Shown: positions 11,314 through 23,215 of the stretch, one piece after another | How positions within the stretch are numbered: position 1 is the stretch's first letter | Layout of the letters: each line of letters starts with the position of its first letter | The notes under the pieces: generated by a model | What the model was told of the DNA's origin: nothing | The model's input: only the letters and a program-made list of their open reading frames with translations | The model's database searches: none | From: Clarkia xantiana subsp. parviflora | Lineage: Eukaryota > Streptophyta > Magnoliopsida > Myrtales > Onagraceae | Length of the DNA: 64,000 bases | Direction: 5' to 3' | Assembly: GCA_036873135.1 (NCBI GenBank) | Contig: JAPTYO010000012.1 | Span: 8,564,090-8,628,089, forward strand | Translations under genes and position numbers: made by a program

Positions 11314-11927
11314 TTTCCACTTGAGATATCTCAAACTGCTTTTCACGGTCCTCGATCCTCGAACTAACTTTTGGCTTCTACCTCGATCCCCGAACTAACT
11401 TTGATCTCTGTCTCAATCTTCTATACGCCGGGTCCTGCAAAGCGGGCAATAACCAGCATGGAGAGGGGGTGATGCTGGTTGTGCCCTCTCCGATGCTAAA
11501 GTCAGTTTTTAGAGAGGGAGTTTTAGAGAGAGGTCAGAGCACAAATAGTCAATTCTCCAGAGTTTCGATTTAACTTGTAAAATGGGAGGTCTAGGTCCCT
11601 ATTTATAGAAAACCCAAGAACCGTACCCGATTTAATGTCGGTTTACAGGAAACGCTTACCGACATCGAGGTTGGCTATGTGCGCACTGACTTCTCATACT
11701 TAGAATAAATAGGTGTATACGTGCAGTACGAGTAGGTAATCCGGACCATGTCGACACCAAACATGGTCCGGATTGCTGGACAATCCGGAGGTCCCCCGGT
11801 CCGGGTGCGATGCACATCCGGACCGTTTTGACCACGGGGTGACTGCGATAATATCTGTTTTGTGGTTCTAGTGTGTTTGCGAGGTCCGAAACGTAAATAC
11901 GAACCTGAATTGGACAGATATCCAACA
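11303..11927 (-). repeat. 3' LTR of element A'
   Basis: The TG...CA ends match the right copy base for base over long stretches. The minus-strand TATA box is at 11600-11607 and the GC-rich palindromic CCGGATTG/CAATCCGG cluster is at about 11740-11840. Confidence 0.92.
11452..11481 (-). promoter_or_regulatory. Conserved C-loop hairpin (A' 3' LTR)
   Basis: AACCAGCAT pairs perfectly with ATGCTGGTT. On the minus (transcribed) strand the loop is C-rich. Flanking motifs GCATCGGAGAGGG and TATTGCCC are as in the other families. Confidence 0.8.
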
Positions 11928-13920
11928 CTTGCCCCCGAGTCAAGTAGCGGTTCAAAACCCCTGTTTGACTCTATTTAAGATAGGATATTCGTCCAATTTA
12001 GGTTCGGCACTGACCTCAGGAGTGACCTGTTTGTCAATCGAATGCGTGGAGCACAAATTCACCCATCTTTATTTTTCCGATGAACGTACATAAATCTGTT
12101 CACGGGGTTAGCGTAACAGACGGTATATATATAACAATGTGCAGTTAACGACTTATTCATAATAACATGCGATAAGCGAAATACTTGTGATAGTAAGTAA
12201 TCATGCAACGCGGTGTCATCTTGGTACGTGACGTGAACGTGTAACATGATGTTAAAATAGAGATGACAACATAGCACATAGATGACACAATCGTGCAATG
12301 AGCAAAATACTTAAAGAAATTTAAAATTGAAGAACATGCTTGTCAACGTGAACTATGATGTAAACATAGAAAATGATGTAAGCATGTAATACGATGTAAA
12401 CATGCAATTCATACTTAGATCATAAAAATAATCATGTAGCAATCATAAGTTAAAATTATGCACACATAAAAATAATAACATGCATAATAGCCTATACGTA
12501 CGCAACATGCGACAATGATCGTACGTAGCGCGTCATACAACATTAGAGAGCATGTACGTTATGCAAGCATAAGAGAGATGTAAACGTGCTCATACATGAT
12601 GCTAGGGACTTGTGCGAAAATAGATATGAGTTTAGTCCTTAGCACATGGGGTAGACACTATTAGTGAAAATTAGGAGAGAGAATAGTCATTAGCTTACAT
12701 CCTCCTTTGATAGTTTTCCAAGAAGCTCTCATTGTTTGTTGAAGAAGGAGCCTATGGAGGTGTAAATTTGGAGTGATCACCTTAACATGCATACAATGTG
12801 TTTGATGAAATGCATTAGGATACTTAGCCTCCAATCGGCCAAAATTTTTCTAAGTGCTGAAAATTTTAAAAAAGTGCAAATGAATTGTTACACTTCCCTT
12901 ATGCATAGCATTCATTGCCGACATGTTGCTCCATGCCTTAGCCGTTGTTTTGGCCTGCTCGATGTTGACGATCGATAGTTGTTCGTACATGGTCGTCAAT
13001 GGTTGTGTGTTGGTAGTGATGCCTTAGGCAATGTGCGTTGAGCATCATGTGTTGATCATTGGTCCCTGTCTGCAAACATGCTAAAACACTTAGAAAATAT
13101 TTCAATAATAGCTAGTGCTTATTACCATTGATGTAGTCATATGATTCTTGTCGACCGCTGGCATAGAAACACTTAGAAAATATTTCGTAGTAGTTGATGT
13201 TTGCCACTTGATGTACATTATCCATCGTCATGCTAGTATACTTGGAGAATGCTCCTAGATAGTTGATTCAATGCCGCTTGTTGATTGTTGACATCAAGGA
13301 AATACTTAGACAATATTTTGTGACGGTTGATTTCTTGTTGCATATAGTCCCATGTCGTAAGTGAAATACTTAGAAAATATTTCAGCCATATCTTGCTGCA
13401 TGCCGGCACCTTGTCGTACATAGATATTTGATAGTATGCTGACGGCTTGTTGTATGTTGACACGTAGTAGCATGTTGACACTTAGTAGCAAGCTGACCGC
13501 TTGCAATATACTGACTGTCATCCTGAGCAAAACTCTTAGAAAATATTCATTGATGGTCGACACCTTGTTATGTGTCGATTGCTGACATAGTAGAACACTT
13601 AGAACATATCACTTGATAGTCGACACCTTGCCATATGTCGACAGCTGTATGCGCGTTCTTGTATGTACACGCTTGTATGCGTGCACTTGCCCCCACACTT
13701 AGAATCTTTTCTATATCCATTTCTATGTACGTTGTATCCATAGGCTTGATGTAGACATATGGTGCATGTCGTCGGCTGTCATGGTAAAACACATAAAAAA
13801 TATTTCGTCCTTGTTATCATGAGTAAGTCCACTATTCCCATTCTGCGAGTAACTCTATGTCCGGATGTCGACATGGTTGAGTAGCTAAACAATGCACCAA
13901 GTGTAGATGTTGACATCTTT
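11928..13920 (-). other. Non-coding 3' spacer of A' with repeat array
   Basis: The spacer begins with the polypurine tract complement. From about 13080 to 13800 the motif AACACTTAGAAAATATTTC recurs irregularly, alternating with TTGT/GTCGACA-type segments. Element A has the related array at 34680-35580 in the opposite orientation. No coding capacity was recognised. Confidence 0.65.
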
Positions 13921-14560
13921 ACTTGATTAATTGATGTCGGTATTCATATACTTCCTTTCGAAGATTTGGTATGTTGATGATCCTTATAACTTGTATCATG
14001 TTGCAATTTAGGTCGGACTGATGGAAAATGATCATCTTTGCAGACATCCGATGTACATGGTAATTCGTTTATTGGAAAAGATGTCCGCCCCATTGTCCCC
14101 GCTACTATGGAGTCTCCAGACATGGTTGCAGTAAAGCACTTGTGTGTAAGGTACCTCCTTGTATCTTCTTTGAACTTGTTAATTTTCCAAGTTGTTGTTT
14201 TCATGTTGCTTTTGTTTGCAAGTTGCTCCGTACACGCGACTGAACGCGTGGTTGCAATTCCTGGCTTTAGCACAATTCAAATGATCCGTCATAGGGGCGC
14301 GTTCCTCGAGCGATTCTTAGTTTTCTATGCCGAGTGCGACTGTGCCAACTCCTTCTTGCGATAAGGGAATAGAGTTGAGGGTCGTGCAGTGGCGCCTTCT
14401 GCCCCACGGTCGAGGGACCGGCCCAAGGAGGAGCGTTCCTCCCATTGAGATAAGCGTTGTTTGTTTCTTCACTCTTGAAGCTTGAACTTGAAGATGGCTG
14501 ATTTTGATGCATTCATTGCTGCTTGTCGCGCCCATATTGAAGAGTTATGTCGCACTCCTG
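13921..14560 (+). pseudogene. Antisense intron-containing gene relic inside A'
   Basis: This lies on the strand opposite to gag. The end of exon 1 (coding ...GIHILPFEDL-like sequence, to 13968) is followed by a GT-AG intron of 75 bp (13969-14043). Then come an open exon of 102 bp (14044-14145; TSDVHGNSFIGKDVRPIVP), a second intron of 77 bp (14146-14222) and an exon beginning near 14223 that encodes the HATERVVAIP region. The same order, intron 1 length and splice sites occur in element A at 33209-33725 on its antisense strand. The N-terminal domain present in A is missing here. The last exon contains frame disruptions. The function is unknown. Confidence 0.7.
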
Positions 14561-16889
14561 GTTGGTATTAAGTTGTCTGCTTCCAGCATGTTGAACCCTT
14601 GAGTCATCCTCATTGTCCATATGTATTGGACTTGCATGATAAGATATATATCCTTAGATGATGAGCATGATGTCCGTAGTTGCGACTGTATCTCGCACAT
14701 TGTTGAGTGTTATGAGCGCCCCTCTTGGTTAGATTCCAAGGCATGGCAAGATATGTACACTAGGTACTTGTAGCATTGTATGTAGTAATGTACTTGGCAC
14801 TTGGCCCTTGACATGTAGGAGTGTTGTCTTGACGAAGCAATACTTAAGTTTATACCGTCTCTTAGTTCCACTCTAAGGCGACGTTGTACAAGACTCGACT
14901 TGTAAGTTTGGTGAGTTTTTCAAACAGGGTGCGCTCCTTCTAGCGTTTTTGAATGAAGCCTGCCCACTTAAGGTACATGTCTTCCTTATGTCTGCATCAT
15001 TAAGAGGATATATATAGCTTGAGCGTACATGAAGCCATCCTAAGAAGGAATGTATCTTCATGGCGTATGAACCCTTAAGAGGGATATACATACTTTGTAG
15101 ATATGTGGGGTTGTCGTCTTACAAGAGGACTTCCGCCACGATTGGGTGATCAGTCCCACCTAAGTGCCGCATCCTGGTTTGTATGCAGGGAATGGCTATG
15201 AACATGAGGATTTGCTTCTAAGAGCATTTCGCAGCATGCCATTTTTTAGAAGTAAACATGGGGTTTGCCTTTACAAAGAGGATAACACAGCATGCTACTT
15301 TTGATAGTAAATATTGGTGTTTATCCAAGATATTGCTTGTTGTTGACGCCTTTGGAATAGTCGTCACTTTGAGTAGAGAATTTTTATAAGTTCCTTTTGT
15401 AGATAATCCGCAAGTTGTCATTGCCACATATAAGTTGATTGTGCACATAGCGCGATGACTTTGTGTTGCCGACATCTTCTTGAGATAGATGTCGTTATAG
15501 ATGGAGAAATAAACTCCTTGTTGGTGTAGATAAATAGATATGTTGGCGTTGTAAGCCATAAGTCCTTCCTTGAATATAATGCTTAGCTTGTATTGTTGAA
15601 GTAGATATTATGCGCATAGGTTGCTACCTGGCGCAATTCCAATGTAGTAATCATAGTGTAGTATGTACCTACGAACAAGGTTACGCTTTGTCAGATAGTT
15701 GCAATGTTTGCAAGTTTGTAAAAATATGGAGTTATGAATTTATTTTTAACTAATGCATAAAATAAATAGAGTAAAGGAATCTGATACGAGGATCCCTTCG
15801 TTGCCAAGGAAACTTCCCTTAGTGCAGATGTGATAGGTGCGGACATGTCAAGAGCAAAGCTTTACAAGTACCACCCACTGTATGTTTTTGTGAATATGTA
15901 CGTACAAAGAGAGACTATGGATTGCTGTATGCATCCTTTAGTCGATACGCGTCGATTCTTCCTTAGTATGATGCACATACGTATATATGATCGTTGATTT
16001 GTATTGTTTCCAAGGGAAAAGCTGATGTTTGAGTAGAAAATTCGCTGAGATGTCGTGAGTTAGAGACTTGCTGTGATGATACAAATGATATATACGCGAC
16101 CATTACTCGGCTTAGATGCCTAAGTAGAATGTCCATAGATAGAGAATTTCAGAGAGTGTTGCATACAGCTCCTCCTAGTGTTGTTCTCCAGATAAGATGT
16201 GTCATTGAGATCTCTCTTGGATGTACGTATAACCTGTCTCAAATTAGTCGCAATACTTTGAGATATATATTGGTTAAGGAATGGAATGGAGTCATAAATC
16301 TCTTCATATGGCTCTATCGCCTGCAATGCCAATATGACTGGATCAGACTATTCGCGACTAGTCTGTTCCGTTCAGCTTGAATTCTGTTTTGACTAAACCA
16401 GGCTACCCTGAGTAGTTGTCCTACTTGAGTGGTCTGCTTTATTCGTAGTAGTGCTGTTGTGAAGTTGTTATCTCATACCTGAGTTTACCTTTGGCAATAA
16501 CTTGTGTTACCTGGACCTTGTTTATGTAGGAGATATCGTCTTTTGAGGGCGATGCTTGGTGTTGATAACAGACATATGGGTGTTATGTGGCCTAAGCCGT
16601 TTGTTGTTCCTAGTGCGATAGCTTGTGTTGTTGACGCGATTAAAATGTGTCTTGCTTTTTGGTTTTATTCCAAAGTAATGAGCATAGTGCAATAAGGTAC
16701 CTACGAAAGTAGATTTAACCTTCATTAGATATTTTTGGAGTTCATACAACGGATTACAGGAAGGCGTCAACTAATCGCTCTTTTTGAAAAGTACTAAGGC
16801 TAATAAATATAAGCTGTACTTAATCAAAAAAGACTTAAAGTAGATATGCAAAAAATGAGATAAAGGGATTGATGATGTGTTTGATGTCT
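14561..16889 (-). other. Non-coding spacer between gag and antisense gene of A'
   Basis: Contains stretches homologous in inverted orientation to 31100-32200 of element A (for example the segment around 14790-14890 with CTTGGCACTTGG and TAAGGCGACGTTGT). No domain-bearing frame was found. Confidence 0.6.
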
Positions 16890-17741
16890 TCATAGGTGAA
16901 TTGTCGGCAAGTTGATTCTGCCACGTGCCACATAGTTCCTCAGTGCATCTAGCGTGTTAAGCTCTTCAATCTCCACCCTTTGGGATGAACAAATGTTGGT
17001 GTTATGCCCCCTAGTTTTATGGTGCTTGCATCGTTCTTCGACGTTCTTGCCAATGAAGGCAGTCATTGGCTCAAGTGGACGGGGAAGCTTGTTTTCCGGG
17101 AGTTTGACATTTGTTTCTTCCACCTTCATGCTCCAAGGACTGTAGAAGTCGTCATAATTGGTTCCCTGAATAACATTGTATTTCCCACGCTTTGCGAGAG
17201 GTGGATTATTATTCGCCTTTTCTTTTCCTTTGCCTTTTTCTGAAGACTCCACATGAGACTTCTTTTGATGCTTATTGCTTTGGTCGATATACTTCTTCAT
17301 TTCTCCTTTTAAGATTAAGCTGTTTACATGGAATCTTAGGCTGACACAACTGTCCGTCTCGTGGCCATACACTTCGTGATTTTCACACCATTTGCTTTCA
17401 TCTTTTCCCAATTGGCCCTTGCGGAATTTAGAGGGCTTTTTCCACATGTTGGTCTTTTTCATTTCTTTCAAGATGACAGACAGAGGTGCAATCAATGGAA
17501 CACATTTGACGAGATTAGTCTCTTTGAGCCTTTGGACGTCTGACTGGAACGACCTCTTTTGTTTTTGTTGTCTCTTTTCCCAGGAAGCGTCCATCTTTTC
17601 CTCAATTATTGCCTTCAAGGTTCTTGTTGTAAGTCCCGTGATTGGGACATCATCGTTATCAACAGGTTTCCTCCATCTCTCCTTGTGACGGATGTCAGCG
17701 TCGTCTTGGCTTGTCATCGTGGAGGAACCTTCCTTGTGCAT
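16890..17741 (-). CDS. Gag-derived ORF with two zinc-knuckle-like modules (A')
   Basis: This is an uninterrupted 283-codon frame. It keeps the linker PITGLTTRTLKAIIEEKM, then KCVPLIAPLSVILKEM and a first knuckle WCENHEVYGHETDSC followed by the LRFHVNSLILKGEMKKYID helix. After KRGKYNVI it jumps to LPENKLPRPLEP and a second knuckle CKHHKTRGHNTNIC. Compared with element A, the gag core (HWFF...YYTRFN) and the whole protease are missing, yet the frame stays open across both deletions. Such CxxH-GHxTxxC knuckles are typical of Gag nucleocapsid in Tat-type plant gypsy elements and would bind element RNA. It may be decay that happens to be in frame, or a selected mini-Gag. Confidence 0.8.
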   Translation of the reverse strand: MHKEGSSTMTSQDDADIRHKERWRKPVDNDDVPITGLTTRTLKAIIEEKMDASWEKRQQKQKRSFQSDVQRLKETNLVKCVPLIAPLSVILKEMKKTNMWKKPSKFRKGQLGKDESKWCENHEVYGHETDSCVSLRFHVNSLILKGEMKKYIDQSNKHQKKSHVESSEKGKGKEKANNNPPLAKRGKYNVIQGTNYDDFYSPWSMKVEETNVKLPENKLPRPLEPMTAFIGKNVEERCKHHKTRGHNTNICSSQRVEIEELNTLDALRNYVARGRINLPTIHL

Positions 17742-17794
17742 TTTTGAGCGAGAGGTTGGGGCTTGTCTCCATGTCCCTTATTGGTGTTGTGCTA

Positions 17795-18927
17795 TCATAT
17801 ACGGATTGTATGAGCGCGCAACTCCTTGCCTTGTTTTTCGGTACTGGAGGGTACCTTCCGTGAATTGCCCCCTACTCCTTGGTGCGGTATGTCTTGATGA
17901 CTTGTGTTTCGGGACATTGCTCTTTTCCCCTCGATTTGTCCGTTGTTTGGAGGCGGAGGTGGTGGTGGCGGGGCATATCCTTGGTTCCTTTGCATCCTTC
18001 GGAATGCAAGCAGCTCTTCGAGCGCGACCATCATGGTAGGAGTGATAGGTAGTGGCGGGTTAACACCTTGATATCGGGGGACTCCCTCTTCTGGCATCCC
18101 GTAAGGAAATTCTTCATTGATGTGCTTCCCAGGCTCAAATCCCAACAGGGGTGTAACGTGATTTGTATTGTAGACTCCTTGGTCATACTGTGCGAAGAGC
18201 ACACTTCTTGTTGGGATGGAGAAGGCATTGTATGTGGCAATATGTGGGAGGATTCAAGTTGACTTCTTGTCGATTTCTGCGTGGTTATGACCAAGGCATC
18301 GTGGTGCACATTATGCTCTTTGTCCTTATATGAGACACCAATGACATCTTTTATGGCGGCATCTTTCATCACGACATCCTTTATGTCAGCATCCTGGGAC
18401 TTGTGCACTGTCTTTGCAACGTACCCTGCTTGCTCGTATGACTTCTCGCCTCCAGCATCAAAGTCTTCATGGATCACATGTGCGTTTGCCATCTTTTCTG
18501 AAAGGGATGCAATGTACATCGTATTCTGGACTTCAAGGCCATGCTGTGCGGAAGGCACACTGCTTGTTGGCATGGAGGATACGGCGTATCCTTGATTCTT
18601 TAGAATCTTCCTGAATGCGATAAGTTCTTCAAGCGCATCCATCATGGTTGATGTGACTGGTGGCAGGTTGCCTGCACCTCTTGCTTGTTGTTGCACTCCG
18701 TCAGCGGGCATCCCGTGTGGGAACTCTTCGTTCCTCTCCGTCCTTTGCTCGAACTCATGCACTGGTACCTCGTTCTGGACGTCGGGACCATGCTGCGCGG
18801 AAAGCGCATTTGCAGTTGACATGGAGGAGGCGGTAGACTCTGCATCTGGAATGTGAGAAGGTCCTTGTTGGCTTCGCGTCGGCTTCGGCTTGTCTGCCCC
18901 CGTCTTCTTCATACGTCTGCCTGTCAT
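17795..18927 (-). pseudogene. Gag N-terminal region with internally duplicated module (A')
   Basis: The frame starts MTGRRMKKTG at 18927, the same start as gag of element A (MTGRRPKKTG), and runs through GPSHIPDAESTASS to 18031. A module EEFPHGMPADGV...TMMDALEELIAFRKILKNQGYA is followed by about 150 residues. It then reappears in another frame (17795-18202) as EEFPYGMPEEGV...TMMVALEELLAFRRMQRNQGYA. Element A has only one copy of this module. A frameshift separates the two halves and another separates this region from the 16890-17741 frame. Confidence 0.75.
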
Positions 18928-18978
18928 AGCTTGCGGTATGGAACGACTTCTTACTCGAATCACGCTGACGGCGCCAAG

Positions 18979-19617
18979 TGTTGAGATCATTTCCACTTGG
19001 GATATCTCGAACTGCTTTTCACGGTCCTCGATCCTCGATCCACGAACTAACTTTTGGCTTCTACCTCGATCCTCGAACTAACTTTGATCTCTGTCTCAAT
19101 CTTCTATACGTCGGGTCCTGCAGAGCGGGCGATAACCAGCATGGAGGAGGGGGGGTTGATGCTGGTTGTGCCCTCTCCGATGCTAAAGTCATTTTTTAGA
19201 GAGAGAAAGTTTTAGAGAGAGGTCAGAGCACAAATAGCCAATTCTTCAGAGTTTCGAGTTAACTTGTAAAATGGGAGGTCTAGGTCCCTATTTATAGGAA
19301 ACCCAAGAACCGTACCCGATTTAATGTCGGTTTACAGGAAAACACTTACCGACATCGAGGTTGGCTATGTGCGCACTGACTTCTCATACTTAGAAAAAAT
19401 AGGTGTATACGCGCAGTACGAGTAGGTAATCCGGACCATGTCGACACCCGACATGGTCCGGATTGCTGAGGCAATCCGGAGGTCCCCGGCCCGGGTGCGA
19501 CGCGCATCCGGACCGTTTTGACCACGGGGTGACTGCGGTAATATCCGTTTTGTGGTTCTAGTGTGTTTGCGAGGTCCGAAATGTAAATACGAACCCGAAT
19601 TGGACAGATATCTAACT
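18979..19617 (-). repeat. 5' LTR of element A'
   Basis: Homologous to 11303-11927. Minus-strand TATA box at 19289-19296, C-loop hairpin at 19134-19167, and CCGGATTG-type palindromes at about 19430-19520. The primer-binding region follows at 18960-18978. Confidence 0.92.
19134..19167 (-). promoter_or_regulatory. Conserved C-loop hairpin (A' 5' LTR)
   Basis: AACCAGCAT and ATGCTGGTT form a 9-bp stem. The loop is C-rich on the transcribed strand and slightly longer than in the 3' LTR because of a longer C run. Confidence 0.8.
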
Positions 19618-19913
19618 GTAACATGGAGTAATGTGAATATTGTAAGATAGAGTAATGTGAAAAACATGAAAGATACGTTTTTTTAAACTGAATTCAGTTT
19701 TTGTTAATTACTACATATAAATGTGGAGCTAATTTCAAGTCAATTTTTAGATGTTATATCATATATATCGAGATCTTTAATTGAAACATTAATTGTTTAT
19801 ATTTATTTATCCTGAAATCTAATGCATTCACGATTGAAAACTTATGGTGAATTATAGCCAACTTTATTTTAGTCAACTTCATTTCAGTCATTCCCTAAAT
19901 TAATATATTTTGA

Positions 19914-21102
19914 GGTTGATACATTATTTAGTTACTTATATTGGCATAATGTGGTCAAATAATTATTATTATTATTTTTTTTTCAGGTGATAATTTGGTT
20001 ATATACGTTCCGAAATGGAAATTTTACTCGAACATCAAATTTAGATCCAAATACAAAAATACAATTTTTTTTGAATATTTACTAATATAACCATCGTCGT
20101 TGTTTCATACAGCGGCGCCCCACTTTTGGGGCTTGACACCATATTTTGCTTCTTTTTTCGATTTTCTTTTTTTTTTAATTTTTTGTACAAATTTAAAGGG
20201 TTTATGTTGTTTTATGACTTTTTTTCTTCTAAAATCTTATTACATAGGGAGTACAGTTAGACCAGGTTAATCAAGAGTATAAGACTGTTTAAACAGTTTT
20301 ATCCTCTAGAGTTAACTATGTCAAACCTTTCACCTAACAAAATAGGATTTAAAGTTTTTTTTTAAAAAAAAATCATATTAGGTTAGCATGTTGGGCAAAC
20401 GGTTTGACCTGGTTAAACGTAAAAGATAAATTTATTTTATACTATATGGTTTACACGGTCAAACTGTACACCCAGCCAAATAGGTTTTAAAAAAACATAA
20501 AACTTACCATTTAAAGTAAATAAAAAATTAAAAATGACGCGTCGCCCCACATCGCTGTCTGAAACAATGATGGTAATATTGATAAAATGCATTTTTTTTG
20601 TTACATTTTTGGTATTTGGACTTCTTAAGACCGCGATTTGTTAAAAAAAAATCTCCCTCCCTGATCTGATTTAATTGTTCAAACTTGTTTCATGTAGTCA
20701 CGTATGCTTGAACCAATGTGATTAAATGGTTGTAAACGACGGTTTACACTTACCATAAATCATTTCAAGTGTTCTTCATCGTGTTACTTAAAAAAAAGTT
20801 CAAAAGTTTCATTAAAAAAAACTGAACCCAGTAGTTGGTGGTTCTAATCCGAACCCATTTAGGGTTCATATTCAAACTCATTGTTCGATTTTTTTTAAAT
20901 GAAAACTAAATTGTTTTTAAATAATAAAAAAACATGATAAATTTAAAGAAGAACATGATGTAGAACATAAAAAATGTATTTTGGACATTTCATCAAAATG
21001 TAACTAAACAGTCACATTTGCAAATATAATTAACTAAACTTCACACATTTAAACCTAATAATTGTTACATTAGCAAGAATGAGTAACTAAACTATGTATT
21101 CC
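19914..21102. mobile_element. TIR element, copy 1, with another TIR element inside
   Basis: The outer arms begin GGTTGATACATT(A)TTTAGTTACTTAT and end with the inverted form near 21102. Subterminal sequence (TTTGGACATTTCATC, AACAGTCACATTTGCAAA) matches the element at 47675-48513. Target duplication is not clear because the flanks are AT-rich. No transposase was found. Confidence 0.7.
20046..20620. mobile_element. Nested TIR element with ~78-bp arms
   Basis: Inverted arms 20046-20124 and 20543-20620 begin TCCAAATAC and include ACCATCGTCGTTGTTTCA versus its diverged complement. No transposase was found. The interior contains further T-rich and partly symmetric sequence. The target duplication could not be fixed. 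Confidence 0.6.
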
Positions 21103-21390
21103 TATAATTTAGTGACATCTTTTATATCGTGATTAGGTGGAGAGTATTTTACCGTTTAAATGTCACTGTTTCGTTTCTGTATGTTTATTAAATGTTTCTG
21201 TTTTTAGAATAACCGTATTTATGTTTCTTTTATCAAAACCTCTAATTTTCTTTTATAAGATATGGTATTATTGTTATATGGGTGTTATTTTTAAGTTCTA
21301 CTGGTTTTTTTAGAAAAAAAATATTTTTAATTTTCTTTTGGTATGCAATTAGGTAAGTTTTCCTAAAATACAAAATATATATAAAATAAA

Positions 21391-21473
21391 GGGTTAAGAA
21401 CCTACAAACAGTCCCAACTATAAACTATGTTGCTAATCATTGTCCAATATTTAAAATATTGACAATTGGTGAC
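21391..21473. repeat. Truncated MULE-like terminal repeat
   Basis: Begins GGGTTAAGAACCTA like the terminus at 1515 and is cut off by the LTR at 21474. Its other end is not found beyond the retroelement at 26375. Confidence 0.55.
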
Positions 21474-22254
21474 TGTTGGGATCAAAATGACGTGGCTTGA
21501 ACTTCTGGTAATGGACTTCGAGATCTCGCCTAGGGTTAGCTCATTTAGGTGTCTGTGTCGACCTCGGGGTGACTTAGTTTCCTTTAAGTGCTTTGTGAAA
21601 GGCGAGGACCTGAAAAGGGGTGGGGATGACCCCTGATTCCTCTCCGAAGCTTAAGTCAGTAATAGAATATATAAGTACTTTAAGAAGTCTCTGAATGTAA
21701 GTAAGTGTTTAAATAATGAAAGTGTTCCCCTATTTATAAGAGGAAAGTACCGACTTTAATGGCGGCGAGCTTAATGATCTGATTGGCTGCCTAATGGAGG
21801 TGGCCGCCCTTCTCTGATTGGCGGAGTGGGACGGTGATTCGTCCGTAGGTGAAAAGCAGCACCTCCTTATTCCTTAGTGTTGAAGGTTTCTTTGTGGCGG
21901 TTGAGGCAGGTGACAAGTACGTCGCCAGCTGGTGCCCCTTTCTTAAGAGGAAATGTTTCTTCTTAGTCGTGGCAAGCAGGTTGCCAGCTGGTGCCCCTTT
22001 CTTAAGAGGAAATGTTTCTTCTTAGTGCTTGGTTGTCGACTCGACTCTTTCCTTAAGAGGGAAAGTCTTTTAAGTGAGTAACAGGTCGTCATGTGTTTAG
22101 GAGTTACAATGCTTGTCGACTTCCTTTTATGTTGGTGTCGACTATTTGTCTTTGTATTCCCAATCCCAATATGATTAGTCATTGTCTTGACTTTTGAGGG
22201 TTCTGACTTCGACGTTGTTGATTCTTATAAGGAAGTCTCGAATCATATCCAACA
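21474..22254 (-). repeat. 3' LTR (family D) of pol-bearing gypsy element
   Basis: The plus strand runs TGTTGGGATC...ATCCAACA. It is preceded on the minus strand by the polypurine tract CTCGGGGGCAAG at 22255-22266. The minus-strand TATA box is at 21731-21738. It is not homologous to the LTR at 25784-26374 apart from about 10 terminal bases. Confidence 0.8.
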
Positions 22255-22321
22255 CTTGCCCCCGAGACATAAGTCATTAGTCTTTAAAATAAAGGGAAAG
22301 AGGTAATGTCGAGTACCTTTA

Positions 22322-22800
22322 ATGATGATAAATGGACTTTACTGTGTGGAGTTGAGGAGTCAGTTAAGACTGATCTCCTTTGTAGAGGCGACTTTCAGAA
22401 CTGATCTCCTGAGCGTCACCGACTATATGGAGTCGAGGAGTCAGTTAAGTCTGATCTCCTTTGTAGAGACGACTTTCGGAAGTCGAGGGAGTCAGTTAAG
22501 ACTGATCTCCTGAGCGTCGCCGACTATACGGAGTCGAGGAGTCAGTTAAGATTGATCTCCTTTGTAGAGGCAACTTTCAGAAGTCAAGGGAGTCAGTTAA
22601 GACTGATCTCCTAAGCGTCGCCGACTATATGGAGTCGAGGAGTCAGTTAAGACTGATCTCTTTTGTAGAGGCGACTTTCAAAAGTCGAGGGAGCCAGTTA
22701 AGACTGATCTCCTGAGCGTCACCGATTATATGGAGTCGAGGAGTCAGTTAAGACTGATCTCCTTTGTAGAGGCGACTTTCGGAAGTCGAGGGAGTCCTGT
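22322..22800. repeat. Tandem array of ~118-bp composite units
   Basis: GAGTCAGTTAAGACTGATCT recurs alternately with TTTGTAGAGGCGACTTTC and GAGCGTCGCCGACTATATGG. There are roughly four to five composite units between the integrase end and the 3' LTR. Short frames through it are repeat artefacts. Confidence 0.85.
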
Positions 22801-22871
22801 TTGACATATCAACATGGAAGAAATCATATCTTTATTTATCACTTTATTATAATAAGCATACAAAAGGATTT

Positions 22872-23120
22872 TTAAACGTAGAATTTCTTCAGATGCTCTG
22901 CATTAAAAGTCCTATTAACGTGTTGCCCCTGTGGATCTTCTAATTTGTATGCGTTGGGACATGGTATGTCGATAATGACGTAAGGACCTTTCCATTTTGG
23001 CACCATCTTCCCTCTTTGATCAGCTGTCAAGAACTCGTTCCTCCGTATAACCTTTTCTCCTAGGAAGAATTGACGTCGCCATACTTTTAGGTTTAAATAC
23101 CTGGAAGTAGCGAGCTTCAT
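22872..23120 (-). pseudogene. Gypsy integrase C-terminal domain
   Basis: An 82-residue frame contains the features of the integrase C-terminal SH3-like (GPY/F) region: LGEKVIRRNEF, then PKWKGPYVIIDIPCPNAYKLE and a final NAEHLKKFYV. It continues pol downstream of 23216 after a frame break. There is no chromodomain, consistent with Tat-type rather than chromovirus elements. Confidence 0.8.
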
Positions 23121-23215
23121 TCTCCCTTAAGTTTCCTCGGAGGCCCACCTCCTTTCGTCAGTGAGATCCAAGTCGATTTTCCTCTGCTCATCATTCTGGT
23201 CAATCTGATATGTGG

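Larger units (their letters stand above)
11303..19617 (-). mobile_element. LTR retrotransposon A' (gag-only, non-autonomous), complete
   Basis: LTRs at 11303-11927 and 18979-19617 are flanked by matching 5-bp duplications GTAAC (11298-11302, 19618-19622). Orientation is minus. The primer-binding region next to the right LTR reads CTTGGCGCCGTC, and the polypurine tract next to the left LTR reads ACTCGGGGGCAAG. Internally it has gag-derived frames (16890-18927), a long non-coding spacer and a plus-strand antisense gene relic. No protease, reverse transcriptase or integrase was found, so it must depend on another element. The outermost base of the right LTR is mutated (CT instead of CA on the plus strand). 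Confidence 0.9.
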
